Of a stretch of 64,000 bases of DNA, positions 27,335 to 36,259 are shown one piece after another. The notes under the pieces are model-generated. The model made no database searches. It was not told the origin of the DNA and saw only the letters and a list, made by a program, of their open reading frames with translations. The position numbers and the translations under genes are program-made. The DNA comes from UBA3102 sp964413055 (GTDB taxonomy: Bacteria; Bacillota; Desulfotomaculia; Desulfotomaculales; Pelotomaculaceae), in the NCBI GenBank assembly GCA_964413055.1, contig CAYPRB010000004.1, positions 62,001 to 126,000 on the forward strand, written 5' to 3'. The first letter of the stretch is position 1. Every line of letters starts with the position of its first letter.

Positions 27335-28025
27335 TCACGGGATGGTGCGGGCTGCGAATGAAGACAGCCTGTGCATATCGCCGGCACTCGGTCTCTTTGC
27401 TGTTGCTGACGGAATGGGCGGCCACCAGGCCGGGGAGATCGCCAGCAGTATGGCTTTGAAATTACTCGAGGAAAATCTCGGGCAAAGATTGAAAGCAGGT
27501 GAAATTCCGGCTGAAGCGCTGGTTAATGCAGTGCAACAAACCAACCGGACGATTTATGAAATGGCTGGACAGAATCCGGTATGGACCGGTATGGGAACAA
27601 CGCTAACCGCTTGCTTGTGCCAAGGCAGCCGGCTTTTTCTGGCCCAGGTTGGTGACAGCCGGGCATACTTGCTCCGGGACGGCGATATTATCCAGCTTAC
27701 CGAAGATCATTCCCTGGTACAGGAATTATTAAAAAGCGGCGGCATTACTGAAGAACAGGCAATATCGCACCCGCAACGCAATATTTTGACCAGGGCTGTA
27801 GGCGCCAAGCCTTTTTTAACCGTGGACCTTTACCGGGCGGAAGTGATTACGGACGACTTGCTGCTGCTTTGTACCGACGGTTTGACAGAATACTTGAGAG
27901 CCGATGATATTTTATACACCGTGATAAATGCACCGGATATTGACTCGGCCTTACAAAATTTATTAAAAAAATCCCTTCAATCAGGTGGTTCTGATAATAT
28001 TACCGCTGTTTTGGTATCATTTTAA
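27312..28025 (+). CDS. prpC: PP2C-type Ser/Thr protein phosphatase
   Basis: This is a metal-dependent Ser/Thr phosphatase of the Stp/PrpC/PstP family, 237 aa. It is expected to reverse phosphorylation by the PASTA kinase downstream. Metal-site motifs are NEDS, VADGMGGHQAGEIAS, GDSRAYLL, LLCTDGLTEYL and SGGSDNITAVLV. Start is ATG 27312, inside the end of the FHA gene. Kinase and phosphatase are usually adjacent; here ftsW/rodA and a PBP gene lie between them. Confidence 0.94.
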   Translation: MRWAQITDHGMVRAANEDSLCISPALGLFAVADGMGGHQAGEIASSMALKLLEENLGQRLKAGEIPAEALVNAVQQTNRTIYEMAGQNPVWTGMGTTLTACLCQGSRLFLAQVGDSRAYLLRDGDIIQLTEDHSLVQELLKSGGITEEQAISHPQRNILTRAVGAKPFLTVDLYRAEVITDDLLLLCTDGLTEYLRADDILYTVINAPDIDSALQNLLKKSLQSGGSDNITAVLVSF

Positions 28026-28063
28026 GATTAATGAAGTCGCACCGTTAATTATGGGAGGCAATT

Positions 28064-29386
28064 ATGAAGGCTGAGAATTATAGTCAAAAGGCCGGGCCCG
28101 GCATTATGTCCATAACCGGTGCAGGCCGGTCACTGGAAAGGAAGCTGCTTTTTTGGGCCGGGATTTATGCTGTGACGGGAATGCTGGTATTATATTCTGC
28201 CATGCCTTTAAAAACCGGTTTAATTGCTCTTATTGCCGCCCTGGTGACGACCGTTGCCTTTTTCCTGGTAAGCTTATACTGGAGTTATTGCGGGTATCGC
28301 GGGGACTTATTTTTGTTTCCCGTAACTGCAGTGCTTTCATCCACGGGACTGGTTTTTCTGTTCCGCCTGGACCCGGCTTACGGTATACGGCAGTTTATTT
28401 GGCTTTTAGCCGGTCTGTTCGTACTGGTCCTGGTTTCCCGCCTGATGCTTGACTTCCATTTTTTGAGTGATTATAAGTACATTTACGCTATGGCCGGTAT
28501 GGTTGCGCTGTTACTCCCCATTTTTTTTGGGGAGGAGCAGGGTGGGGCCAAAAGATGGTTGGACTGCGGCCTTTTTCAGGTGCAACCGGCGGAATTTGTT
28601 AAGATTCTGATGGTGTTATTCCTGGCCGTTTATCTTGCCGAGAATAAGGCGGTCTTGACTGCCGGCACCAGGATTATCGGGTGGTTTGCCCTGCCGGACC
28701 TGCGCGAATGGGGACCGCTGGCGGTGATGTGGGGCTTATCCCTGTTACTGCTGATTTTTCAAAGGGATCTAGGCACCGCATTGATCTATTTCAGTACTTT
28801 TGTAGCCATGGTGTACACGGCTACCAGCCGGTTATTTTATGTTTTCACCGGTCTGGGGCTTTTTGTTGCAGGTGCTGCGGCCAGTTTCTACTTTTTTGAT
28901 CATGTGAGAACCAGGGTTGAAATCTGGCTTAACCCGTGGCCATATATCGAAACTTCCGGATACCAAGTGATCCAGTCCCTCTTTGCCATCAGTTCGGGTG
29001 GATTAACCGGTACCGGTTTGGGAGGGGGATATCCCGGATTGCTTCCCGCCGTCCATACTGATTTTATTTTTTCCGCTATTTGTGAAGAAATGGGTTTACT
29101 GGGCGGTACGGGGGTGATTATATTATTTCTAGTATTTGTTTTCCGCGGCATAAAAATAGCCTTAAACAGCAGGGATGAATTTTCCGCGCTGGCGGCAGCA
29201 GGTTTTTCCGCCCTTTTGGGACTGCAAGTGTTTATTATTATCGCCGGGGTTACGAAACTCCTGCCCCTGACGGGAATTACCGTTCCTTTTGTCAGTTACG
29301 GCGGTAGTTCGCTGATAGCTAATTTTATCCTGCTGGGGTTGTTATTAAATATTTCTCACGAGGCATGTGAGACTCATGAAACATAA
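28064..29386 (+). CDS. FtsW/RodA/SpoVE family peptidoglycan glycosyltransferase
   Basis: This SEDS-family membrane protein (440 aa) polymerises lipid II glycan strands with a partner class B PBP. Conserved stretches include GAKRWLDCGLFQVQPAEFVK, QRDLGTALIYFS, HTDFIFSAICEEMGLLG and PFVSYGGSSLIANFILLGLLL. Around ten membrane segments are visible. It is directly followed by an overlapping PBP gene, its likely partner. Whether it acts in elongation (RodA), division (FtsW) or sporulation (SpoVE) cannot be decided; the cluster resembles the rodA-pbpA pair of actinobacteria. Confidence 0.92.
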   Translation: MKAENYSQKAGPGIMSITGAGRSLERKLLFWAGIYAVTGMLVLYSAMPLKTGLIALIAALVTTVAFFLVSLYWSYCGYRGDLFLFPVTAVLSSTGLVFLFRLDPAYGIRQFIWLLAGLFVLVLVSRLMLDFHFLSDYKYIYAMAGMVALLLPIFFGEEQGGAKRWLDCGLFQVQPAEFVKILMVLFLAVYLAENKAVLTAGTRIIGWFALPDLREWGPLAVMWGLSLLLLIFQRDLGTALIYFSTFVAMVYTATSRLFYVFTGLGLFVAGAAASFYFFDHVRTRVEIWLNPWPYIETSGYQVIQSLFAISSGGLTGTGLGGGYPGLLPAVHTDFIFSAICEEMGLLGGTGVIILFLVFVFRGIKIALNSRDEFSALAAAGFSALLGLQVFIIIAGVTKLLPLTGITVPFVSYGGSSLIANFILLGLLLNISHEACETHET

Positions 29387-30770
29387 CATTTTAAAGCTGG
29401 GATACTTATTATTAGGTTTGTTCATAGTTCTTATAATTTACCTGTCGTATCTTCAGGTCATCAGGGGTCCGGAGCTGGCGGTAAATCCGTATAACCGCCG
29501 TCTTGAGGAATTTGAGAGCAGGATTATACGGGGAACTGTTTTTGATACCAGGGGAACCGTTCTGGCCGCAACCGGGTATTCCCCGGATCCGGGCAAGCGG
29601 GTTTATCCACAGGGACCGGCAGCGGTCCACCTGGTTGGCTATATTTCCGGCCGGTACGGAAGAACGGGTGTTGAATCGGTTTATGACCGCCACCTTCTGG
29701 GAATGGAAGGAATCGACCAGGTCAGAAATCTGGTTAGCCGGTTGCTGGGCAGGGAACAGGCAGGAGGCCATTTGGTCCTTACCGTTGACGCGGCACTGCA
29801 AAAAACAGCTGCGGATCTGCTCGGCGACCGGCGGGGAGCTGTGGTTATGCTCGATACCAGGACTGGTGCCGTAAGGGTAATGGTTTCCAGCCCCGGTTTT
29901 GACCCCAATTTTGTGGATGAAGCCTGGTCCCGGCTGGAAAAGGACCCGGATTTGCCTTTGATTAACCGTGCCACCCAGGGTGCTTACCCGCCCGGTTCAA
30001 TCATAAAAGTGGTGGTTGCTGCCGGGGCTCTTAGCGCAAATCCCGGCCTGGAGCAAGAAGTGTTTAATTGCCAGGGTTTTTTGGTAATTGATGGCTACCG
30101 GCTTACTGATACAGCGGTACACGGGAATCTTGACATAAAAAAAGCCCTGGCGGTGTCCTGTAACACCGTGTTTGCCCGTTTGGGCCTGAGCCTGAAACCG
30201 GATGGCTTGCACCGGGCGGTTAATGCGTTCGGATTGAAAAAGGACCCCGGCCTCGGTATACCGGTACGGCCGGGAACCATGGTTGCGCCCAAGGCCATGA
30301 CCCCGGTGGAACTGGCCGCAAGTGCCATCGGCCAGGGCGAGATGCTGGTAAGTCCGTTGCACATGGCCTTAGTGGCGGCGGGTATTGCGAACCAGGGGAC
30401 GATCATGCATCCTTTTGTGGTGGAAAGTTTTAAAAATGCCCAGGGACAGACGGTGCGTCAAGCTGTTTATCGTCCCTGGCTTACTGCCGCTACACCGGAT
30501 ATTGCCGGTGTGCTCAAGGAAAGCATGGTAGATGCGGTTGTTTACGGTACGGCCCAAGCGGCGGGATTGCCGGAAATGCAAGTGGCCGGAAAAACCGGTT
30601 CCGCGCAAAACCCGCACGGGCAAACACACGCCTGGTTTATTGGTTTCGCACCCGCGGAAAAACCCAGGCTGGCGGTGGCAGTGATTTTAGAAAATGCCGG
30701 TGCGGGAGGTTCCGTGGCCGCTCCCATAGCAGGCAAACTTTTTTCGGCCGCCGCAAAGAGGGGTTATTAA
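29376..30770 (+). CDS. pbpA: class B penicillin-binding protein, transpeptidase
   Basis: This 464-aa protein cross-links peptidoglycan. It has one N-terminal membrane anchor (about residues 7-27), a PBP dimer region and a transpeptidase domain with the catalytic motifs GSIIK (SxxK), SCN (SxN) and GKTGSAQ (KTG). It lacks PASTA repeats and resembles actinobacterial PbpA. The ATG at 29376 gives the expected MKHN start; a GTG at 29367 in the same frame is possible, and both lie inside the upstream gene. It is probably the partner of the SEDS protein. Confidence 0.92.
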   Translation: MKHNILKLGYLLLGLFIVLIIYLSYLQVIRGPELAVNPYNRRLEEFESRIIRGTVFDTRGTVLAATGYSPDPGKRVYPQGPAAVHLVGYISGRYGRTGVESVYDRHLLGMEGIDQVRNLVSRLLGREQAGGHLVLTVDAALQKTAADLLGDRRGAVVMLDTRTGAVRVMVSSPGFDPNFVDEAWSRLEKDPDLPLINRATQGAYPPGSIIKVVVAAGALSANPGLEQEVFNCQGFLVIDGYRLTDTAVHGNLDIKKALAVSCNTVFARLGLSLKPDGLHRAVNAFGLKKDPGLGIPVRPGTMVAPKAMTPVELAASAIGQGEMLVSPLHMALVAAGIANQGTIMHPFVVESFKNAQGQTVRQAVYRPWLTAATPDIAGVLKESMVDAVVYGTAQAAGLPEMQVAGKTGSAQNPHGQTHAWFIGFAPAEKPRLAVAVILENAGAGGSVAAPIAGKLFSAAAKRGY

Positions 30771-30829
30771 AAACTTTTTGAATTGTAATTTCCACCTGGT
30801 TTCGTTATTATAATTTAGAGGTGAAGGTT

Positions 30830-32704
30830 TTGATTGGTAAACTGCTGGGGAACCGGTATGAAATTTTAGAGCCGCTCGGTGGCGGGGGTATGGCCATAAT
30901 TTACAAGGGGCGGGATAATTATTTGAACCGTATTGTGACCATTAAAATTCTTCGACCCGAGTTTACCAGTGATCAAGATTTCGTAACGCGGTTTCACAGG
31001 GAGGCTCAGGCCGTGGCCAGGCTCTCGCACCCTAATATAGTCAGTATTTATGATGTGGGCAGGGAAAAAGACATTCATTACCTGGTCATGGAATACATAA
31101 AAGGGGATAACTTAAAAAACCTGATCCGGAAAGACGGGGTTTTGGCTCCGGAACGGGCGGTGGCAATTGCGCGGCAAATAAGCGAAGCCCTGCAGCATGC
31201 CCATGAAAATAATATTGTACACCGGGATGTAAAACCGCAAAATATACTGATTGACGGGGAAGGACGGGCCAAGCTTACTGATTTTGGTATCGCCAGAGAA
31301 GCTACTACCGCCACCCTAACTCAAACTGACGCCGTTGTGGGTTCGGTGCATTACCTGTCCCCGGAACAGGCGCGGGGTGAAATCTTAGGTCCGCAATCCG
31401 ACATCTATTCTCTTGGCGCGGTACTGTACGAAATGGTTACAGGAATACTTCCTTTTGAGGGAGACACTCCCATCGGAGTGGCTTTAAAACATATCCGGGA
31501 AGAACCCACCAGGCCTTCCCAGCTGAACCCGGCAGTTAAACGTGACCTGGAAAAAATTATTGTACGGGCCATGGCCAAGCTGCCGGCGGACCGTTATAAG
31601 TCGGCGCGATTGATGGCTGCCGGCCTGGAAGCGTTGTCACTACCGGGAGCCAAAGTTCCCAGAGACCGGAAAGAAATGGTTGCGGTTGACGAATTTGCTA
31701 CCACGGTGCTTCCGGTGGTTGGTGCCGGTGAAGATGATTTAGAACCGCGGGAAAAGATAAAAACCAGCAAATACCGTTTCGTTTGGTTGTGGATTTCCCT
31801 GCCGGTTTTAGGTTTGCTGATTGCCGTGGGGGTTGCTTTTTATTCTTATATTAACGTGCCGGAAGTAACACTACCGTCTTTTGAAGGAAAGACTCTGGCA
31901 GAAGCGCAGGATATATTAAAAGGGTTAGGCCTTGAAAATATCCAGATTTCCAAGACATCACATCCGACCGTACCGGCGGACAGAATTATTTCCCAGGAAC
32001 CTGCGCCGGAGAGTAATATTAAGGTCACCCGTAATATAGTGTTTTCCGTTAGTATGGGGCCTGAAAACCGGACGGTGCCGCATATAATCGGTCTCACTCT
32101 AAATGCGGCCAAGATTGAGCTTAATAAAAATGAATTAAACGTTGCCAGGATTGATGAACAATATAATCCTGATTATCCCAAAGAAGTGGTGTTTGACCAG
32201 GATCCGAAAGCAAGTTTCAGTCTTCCTAAGGGATCCGGGGTGGTATTATATGTGAGCAGAGGTCCTCAGCCGGTAATCCGGCAGGTTCCAGAACTTACCG
32301 GTTTTACACTGGATGAAGCCGGGAAGGAATTGGATAAATTAAACCTTATCCTGGATGAGCAAAATGTTGGCAGTGCTACCAGTACGGAATATTTTGCCGG
32401 ACAGGTAATTGCCCAGAAACCGGCGGGAGGTACGGAGGTAGAGGAAGGTACCGCGGTGCAGGTGACAGTAAGCAGCGGCCCGGGACCTTCCAGGCGTCTG
32501 GCCGGGATAAAGGTTGATATTCCAGATGACCGGAGGAAACATAATTTAAGTATCGTGGTACAGGATGCCAAGGGAAGCAATGAAGTTTATTTCGGCATGC
32601 ATCCGCCGGGTAAGGAGGTTACTAGAGAAGTACCTTATTACGGTAGTGCGCATGTGAAAGTATATATAGATAAAGAATTGGTTGGTGAGCAATTTTTTGA
32701 ATGA
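30830..32704 (+). CDS. prkC: membrane Ser/Thr protein kinase with three PASTA domains
   Basis: This is a eukaryotic-like kinase that senses peptidoglycan fragments; in Bacillus PrkC triggers spore germination by muropeptides. It is 624 aa from TTG 30830, which has GAGGTG 6 nt upstream; GTG 30821 is the alternative. The kinase domain (about 10-270) has GGGGMAIIYKG, IVHRDVKPQNIL, DFG and SPEQARG. One membrane span lies near residue 330. Three PASTA repeats follow (about 345-545), then a C-terminal extracellular domain. A TATAAT at 30809-30814 may be a local promoter, although its -35 is poor. Confidence 0.95.
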   Translation: MIGKLLGNRYEILEPLGGGGMAIIYKGRDNYLNRIVTIKILRPEFTSDQDFVTRFHREAQAVARLSHPNIVSIYDVGREKDIHYLVMEYIKGDNLKNLIRKDGVLAPERAVAIARQISEALQHAHENNIVHRDVKPQNILIDGEGRAKLTDFGIAREATTATLTQTDAVVGSVHYLSPEQARGEILGPQSDIYSLGAVLYEMVTGILPFEGDTPIGVALKHIREEPTRPSQLNPAVKRDLEKIIVRAMAKLPADRYKSARLMAAGLEALSLPGAKVPRDRKEMVAVDEFATTVLPVVGAGEDDLEPREKIKTSKYRFVWLWISLPVLGLLIAVGVAFYSYINVPEVTLPSFEGKTLAEAQDILKGLGLENIQISKTSHPTVPADRIISQEPAPESNIKVTRNIVFSVSMGPENRTVPHIIGLTLNAAKIELNKNELNVARIDEQYNPDYPKEVVFDQDPKASFSLPKGSGVVLYVSRGPQPVIRQVPELTGFTLDEAGKELDKLNLILDEQNVGSATSTEYFAGQVIAQKPAGGTEVEEGTAVQVTVSSGPGPSRRLAGIKVDIPDDRRKHNLSIVVQDAKGSNEVYFGMHPPGKEVTREVPYYGSAHVKVYIDKELVGEQFFE

Positions 32705-33587
32705 TAAAAAGAAATTGATTGAAGGGATTGTGGTTAGGGCATACGGCGGTTATTATTATGTCCGGGATGAAGGCCTGCAGGAATGGGTATGCTCACTGAG
32801 AGGGCGTTTCCGTTATAAAAAGCAGCAGGTAATGGTAGGGGACTGGGTCCACCTGAAGCCCGTGCGCGAGCGGACCGGGGTAATTGAAAAAATACTGCCC
32901 CGGTGTACGAAATTAGTTCGCCCGCCGGTAGCCAATGTCGATCAGGTAGCGGCAGTGTTTTCCGTAAAAGACCCCGAACCTTATCCGGTTCTTTTGGATC
33001 GTTTTTTAATTACCGCGATGATGAATAAAGTCGATGTTTTAATTTGTTTTAACAAGGTGGACCTCGAGGAAGCTTTTGATTTCAAACCACTGTTCCTGCA
33101 TTACCGGAAAAACTACCGGGTAGTAACGACCAGTGCCGTGACCGGGAAGGGACTGGACCGGTTAAAAGAAATGCTGCCCGGACGGGTAACAGTTTTTGCC
33201 GGTCCTTCCGGGGTGGGTAAATCAACTATATTAAACCAATTAATACCCGGTATTAATCTGAAAACGGGTGATATCAGTGTCAAAATCAAGAAGGGCAAAC
33301 ATACTACCCGGCACGTGGAATTAATTATTCTGCCCGGGGGCGGGCTGGTGGCCGATACCCCCGGATTTTCCAGCCTTGAACTTCCGGACCTGGAACCGCA
33401 GGAACTGGCGGGTTATTTTCCGGAAATGGAAATGTATCAAGGTAATTGCCGGTTTGCCGGCTGTCTCCATAACAAGGAACCGGACTGTGCCGTCAAGGAA
33501 GCGGTGCAATCCGGCCGGATCGAGGAAACGCGCTACCGGCAGTATCTGGATTTCATGCAAGAATTAATGGACCGCAGGAGGTATTGA
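32697..33587 (+). CDS. rsgA: ribosome small-subunit-dependent GTPase A
   Basis: RsgA (YloQ) is a circularly permuted GTPase that checks late 30S assembly. The G motifs appear in permuted order: NKVD, then GPSGVGKST, then DTPGFSS. An N-terminal OB-fold precedes them, and a C-terminal zinc motif has the cysteines and histidine of NCRFAGCLHNKEPDC. TTG 32697 is 7 nt after GGTGAG, giving 296 aa; the frame also reaches TTG 32682 within prkC. The prkC-rsgA-rpe order is standard in Firmicutes. Confidence 0.93.
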   Translation: MNDKKKLIEGIVVRAYGGYYYVRDEGLQEWVCSLRGRFRYKKQQVMVGDWVHLKPVRERTGVIEKILPRCTKLVRPPVANVDQVAAVFSVKDPEPYPVLLDRFLITAMMNKVDVLICFNKVDLEEAFDFKPLFLHYRKNYRVVTTSAVTGKGLDRLKEMLPGRVTVFAGPSGVGKSTILNQLIPGINLKTGDISVKIKKGKHTTRHVELIILPGGGLVADTPGFSSLELPDLEPQELAGYFPEMEMYQGNCRFAGCLHNKEPDCAVKEAVQSGRIEETRYRQYLDFMQELMDRRRY

Positions 33588-33592
33588 TTGCT

Positions 33593-34276
33593 TTGGTAAA
33601 GCTGGCCCCTTCTATTTTGTCCGCTAATTTCGCCGCGCTGCAGGAGGATGTACTGAAAGCCGAAAAGGCCGGTGCCGAATACCTGCACATTGATGTCATG
33701 GACGGTCATTTTGTACCCAATATTACTATTGGTCCCCATGTAGTAAAAGCTTTAAGACCCGTCAGTGGAATGTGTTTTGATGTGCATCTGATGATTGAAC
33801 GTCCCGAGCTTTATGTGGAACGGTTTATAAATGCGGGAGCCGATTTGGTTACAGTGCACGTTGAGGCTGCCGGACACCTGCACCGTACCATCTCGCTGAT
33901 CAAGGAAAAAGGCGCGCTGGCCGGGATAGCCTTGAACCCGGCTACTTCACCCGCGCTCATTGAATATATCTTGCCGCTGGTTGACCTGGTGCTGCTGATG
34001 ACCGTTAACCCCGGATTCGGAGGTCAAAAATTTATTCCAGAAATGCTGCCGAAAATCAAAGCGGTCAGAAAAATGCTGCATGATAGCGGTTTGAGTGCAG
34101 AATTACAGGTAGACGGAGGCATTAATGTTGATACGGCGCCGGTCGTGACCGGGGCCGGCGCAACCGTCCTGGTGGCCGGATCAGCCGTGTTCGGTGGAGG
34201 TGATATTTTTTCGGCGGTACAAAAGTTGAAGCATGCCGCGGCGGTGGCTGGTCAAGGTAATAGTGGAATTAAATAA
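33593..34276 (+). CDS. rpe: ribulose-phosphate 3-epimerase
   Basis: Rpe interconverts ribulose 5-phosphate and xylulose 5-phosphate in the pentose phosphate pathway; its substrate is also the RibBA substrate, encoded about 3 kb downstream. It is 227 aa from TTG 33593 (MVKLAPSILSANFA). A TTG at 33584 overlapping the rsgA stop is the alternative, and GGAGG at 33577 fits neither perfectly. The metal and active-site segments HIDVMDGHFVPN, HLMIERP, MTVNPGFGGQKFI and VDGGIN are present. Confidence 0.95.
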   Translation: MVKLAPSILSANFAALQEDVLKAEKAGAEYLHIDVMDGHFVPNITIGPHVVKALRPVSGMCFDVHLMIERPELYVERFINAGADLVTVHVEAAGHLHRTISLIKEKGALAGIALNPATSPALIEYILPLVDLVLLMTVNPGFGGQKFIPEMLPKIKAVRKMLHDSGLSAELQVDGGINVDTAPVVTGAGATVLVAGSAVFGGGDIFSAVQKLKHAAAVAGQGNSGIK

Positions 34277-34310
34277 AATAATATTACAGTGAAAAGGTGC
34301 GTTATTAAAT

Positions 34311-34724
34311 ATGGAAGGTAGCAATCAGACATCTAATCATTTTCCCCGTTATATTACTATTGCCATGGATATCGGCGAAAGAATGGTGCGCGGGGAATAC
34401 AAGGAAGGGCAGAAAATTTCAGGTCGTTCCACCCTGGCGGGGCTGTACAACGTATCACCGGAAACCGTCAGGCGTGCCCTGACCCTTTTACAGGAAGCGG
34501 GGATGGTCAGGGTGGTTCCCGGCGCCGGTGTGTTTGTGCATTCGATTGAGGCGGCACGGGAATACCTGGCGGAATCCGGACAATACAAGGCTATCAAGGA
34601 AATGCAGGAACGCCTGTCCAGGTTAGTGGTCCAAAGGAATAAGCTCAACGCGGAAATTGAACACCTGACTGCAGAATTATTAGAATATGTATTAAGTATT
34701 CTGTCTACCAAACACAGGATTTAA
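34311..34724 (+). CDS. GntR-type winged-helix transcriptional regulator, short form
   Basis: This 137-aa protein has an N-terminal GntR winged helix (residues about 12-85) with the signature KISGRSTLAGLYNVSPETVRR followed by the wing VRVVPGAGVFVHS. The rest is a short, probably coiled-coil helix (LSRLVVQRNKLNAEIEHLTAELLEYV) in place of a full effector-binding domain. It may therefore respond to a partner protein or dimerise only through this helix. It sits just upstream of the riboflavin promoter, whose spacer carries a palindrome, so control of rib genes or autoregulation is worth testing. Its ligand is unknown. Confidence 0.85.
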   Translation: MEGSNQTSNHFPRYITIAMDIGERMVRGEYKEGQKISGRSTLAGLYNVSPETVRRALTLLQEAGMVRVVPGAGVFVHSIEAAREYLAESGQYKAIKEMQERLSRLVVQRNKLNAEIEHLTAELLEYVLSILSTKHRI

Positions 34725-34759
34725 AAATTTTTTTTTGTAAGATCAATGAATTTAAGTGG

Positions 34760-34789
34760 TTGACATAATGCCAGGTTTGGCAATATAAT
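34760..34789 (+). promoter_or_regulatory. sigma-A promoter of the riboflavin operon
   Basis: TTGACA (34760-34765) and TATAAT (34784-34789) are both perfect consensus hexamers, 18 bases apart. The promoter lies about 40 bp upstream of the FMN riboswitch. Confidence 0.88.
34765..34786. promoter_or_regulatory. imperfect palindrome in the riboflavin promoter spacer, possible operator
   Basis: ATAATGCCA and TGGCAATAT are inverted repeats round a GGTT centre, with eight of nine positions paired. The site fills the space between -35 and -10 and would block RNA polymerase if bound. The nearest regulator gene is the GntR-type gene ending 40 bp upstream. Binding by that protein is inference. Confidence 0.5.
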
Positions 34790-34826
34790 AACTTATGGTC
34801 ATTATCCTATAAGAATCCTATAAGAA

Positions 34827-34950
34827 ACCTTCAGGGACAGGTGAAATTCCGTACCGGCGGTATGGCCGAATGCCGAGCCCGCGAGCCCTATTAAGGGTTG
34901 ATCCGGTAAAAAGCCGGAGCCGACAGTAAAAGTCTGGATGGGAGAAGGTG
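34827..34950 (+). ncRNA. FMN riboswitch (RFN element)
   Basis: The conserved RFN landmarks occur in order: CAGGGACAGGTGAAATTCC, ACCGGCGGTA, GAGCCCGCGAGCC, a variable arm, CCGGAGCCGACAGT and AGTCTGGATGGGAGAAGG. The element binds flavin mononucleotide. It lies between a strong promoter and ribD and is followed by a terminator hairpin, so FMN should cause premature termination of the rib operon. Confidence 0.97.
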
Positions 34951-34996
34951 TTTACGTACCTTTGAACAGGTTTATTTGTTTATTTTGCTAGAACGG

Positions 34997-35026
34997 CCCT
35001 GGGGTTTAAAACCGGGGTTTTTTGTT
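34997..35026 (+). terminator. riboswitch-controlled terminator
   Basis: CCCT-GG-TTT and AAA-CC-GGGG pair with a small bulge, followed by TTTTTT. The position, 46 bases after the FMN aptamer and 120 before ribD, is that of the expression platform. Confidence 0.75.
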
Positions 35027-35145
35027 GCATATAACCGGGTTTGTTGAGTCTAAAGGGTGAATTGGTTTAGGTATAGGCAATTATGTTTTTACAACTGTTA
35101 GTGACGGATTGATTCTTTGACGTTTAAACAACAGGTGGGGTATTC

Positions 35146-36258
35146 GTGGACAGGCATTATATGCAAGCGGCTTTAAATCTGGCCGAAAAAGCGCGGGGAC
35201 GTACCAGCCCCAATCCTATGGTCGGAGCCGTGATCGTAAAAGCAGGAAAAGTTGTCGGCAGCGGTTACCACCGGCGTGCGGGAACGCCCCACGCCGAGAT
35301 CAACGCCCTTAATGAAGCCGGTGCTGAAGCCGGGGGGGCGACCTTGTACGTCACCCTTGAACCCTGTTGTCATTACGGGCGTACCGGTCCGTGTACGGAA
35401 GCCGTGATCGAGGCCGGTATTGCCAGAGTGGTCGTGGCCATGGAGGACCCCAACCCGCTGGTGGCGGGAAGAGGGATTGAAAGAATGAAAGCTGCCGGGA
35501 TAGAAGTGGACGTAGGGGTAATGGAAGATGAGGCCAGAGAATTAAATGAAGTATTCATCAAATATATAACCACCGGGAAACCTTTTGTAACCGCCAAGGC
35601 GGCGGTGAGCCTGGACGGCAAGATTGCCGCCCGCACCGGCAGGTCAAAATGGATTACTTCACCGGAAGCGCGCAGGCACGGGCACAAATTGAGAGATGGG
35701 CACGATGCCGTAATGGTTGGTATCGGAACGGTATTGGCTGACGACCCCCTGCTCACTACCCGGCTGGACCGGTCCGGCGGGCGCGACCCGGTACGGGTGA
35801 TCCTGGACAGCCGGGCGCGTATTCCGTTAAACGCCCGGGTGTTGAACTGCCATTCAAGGGCATCCGCAATAATAGCCGTTACGGCGGACGCACCCCGCGG
35901 CAAACTGAAAATGTTGCGGGAAAAAGGGGCCGGGGTATTAGTGGTTAACGACGGCCCGCAGGTTGATCTGGTTAAACTGGTAAAGCTGCTGGGGGATAAA
36001 GAAATTACTTCCGTTTTGATCGAGGGAGGGTCCGCGGTGCACGCGGCTGCTTTTAATGCGGGGTTGGTAGATAAGGTGGCCTGGTTCATCGCCCCCAAGG
36101 TTATCGGCGGGCGGGAGGCGCCCGGACCGGTCGGTGGAACGGGGGTTGACGACCCCTCCGCGGCGGTTGAACTGGGGAGGTTGAAAGTAATTAACCTGGG
36201 ACCGGATCTGCTTGTGGAAGGATACGTCAAGCATAATTTGCAGCAATCGGGGTGGTAA
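35146..36258 (+). CDS. ribD: bifunctional riboflavin deaminase/reductase RibD
   Basis: RibD carries out the deamination and reduction steps of riboflavin synthesis. It is 370 aa from GTG 35146. The N-terminal cytidine-deaminase-like domain binds zinc with HAEINAL and PCCHYGRTGPC. The C-terminal NADPH-dependent reductase starts near residue 145 (KPFVTAKAAVSLDGKIA) and includes VILDSRARIPLNARV. It is the first gene after the FMN riboswitch. Confidence 0.96.
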   Translation: MDRHYMQAALNLAEKARGRTSPNPMVGAVIVKAGKVVGSGYHRRAGTPHAEINALNEAGAEAGGATLYVTLEPCCHYGRTGPCTEAVIEAGIARVVVAMEDPNPLVAGRGIERMKAAGIEVDVGVMEDEARELNEVFIKYITTGKPFVTAKAAVSLDGKIAARTGRSKWITSPEARRHGHKLRDGHDAVMVGIGTVLADDPLLTTRLDRSGGRDPVRVILDSRARIPLNARVLNCHSRASAIIAVTADAPRGKLKMLREKGAGVLVVNDGPQVDLVKLVKLLGDKEITSVLIEGGSAVHAAAFNAGLVDKVAWFIAPKVIGGREAPGPVGGTGVDDPSAAVELGRLKVINLGPDLLVEGYVKHNLQQSGW

Positions 36259-36259
36259 A

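Noticed and set aside
35373..36230. 285-codon open frame on the minus strand within ribD
   Set aside because: Ser/Pro/Thr-rich translation typical of a shadow of a GC-rich gene; no ribosome site.
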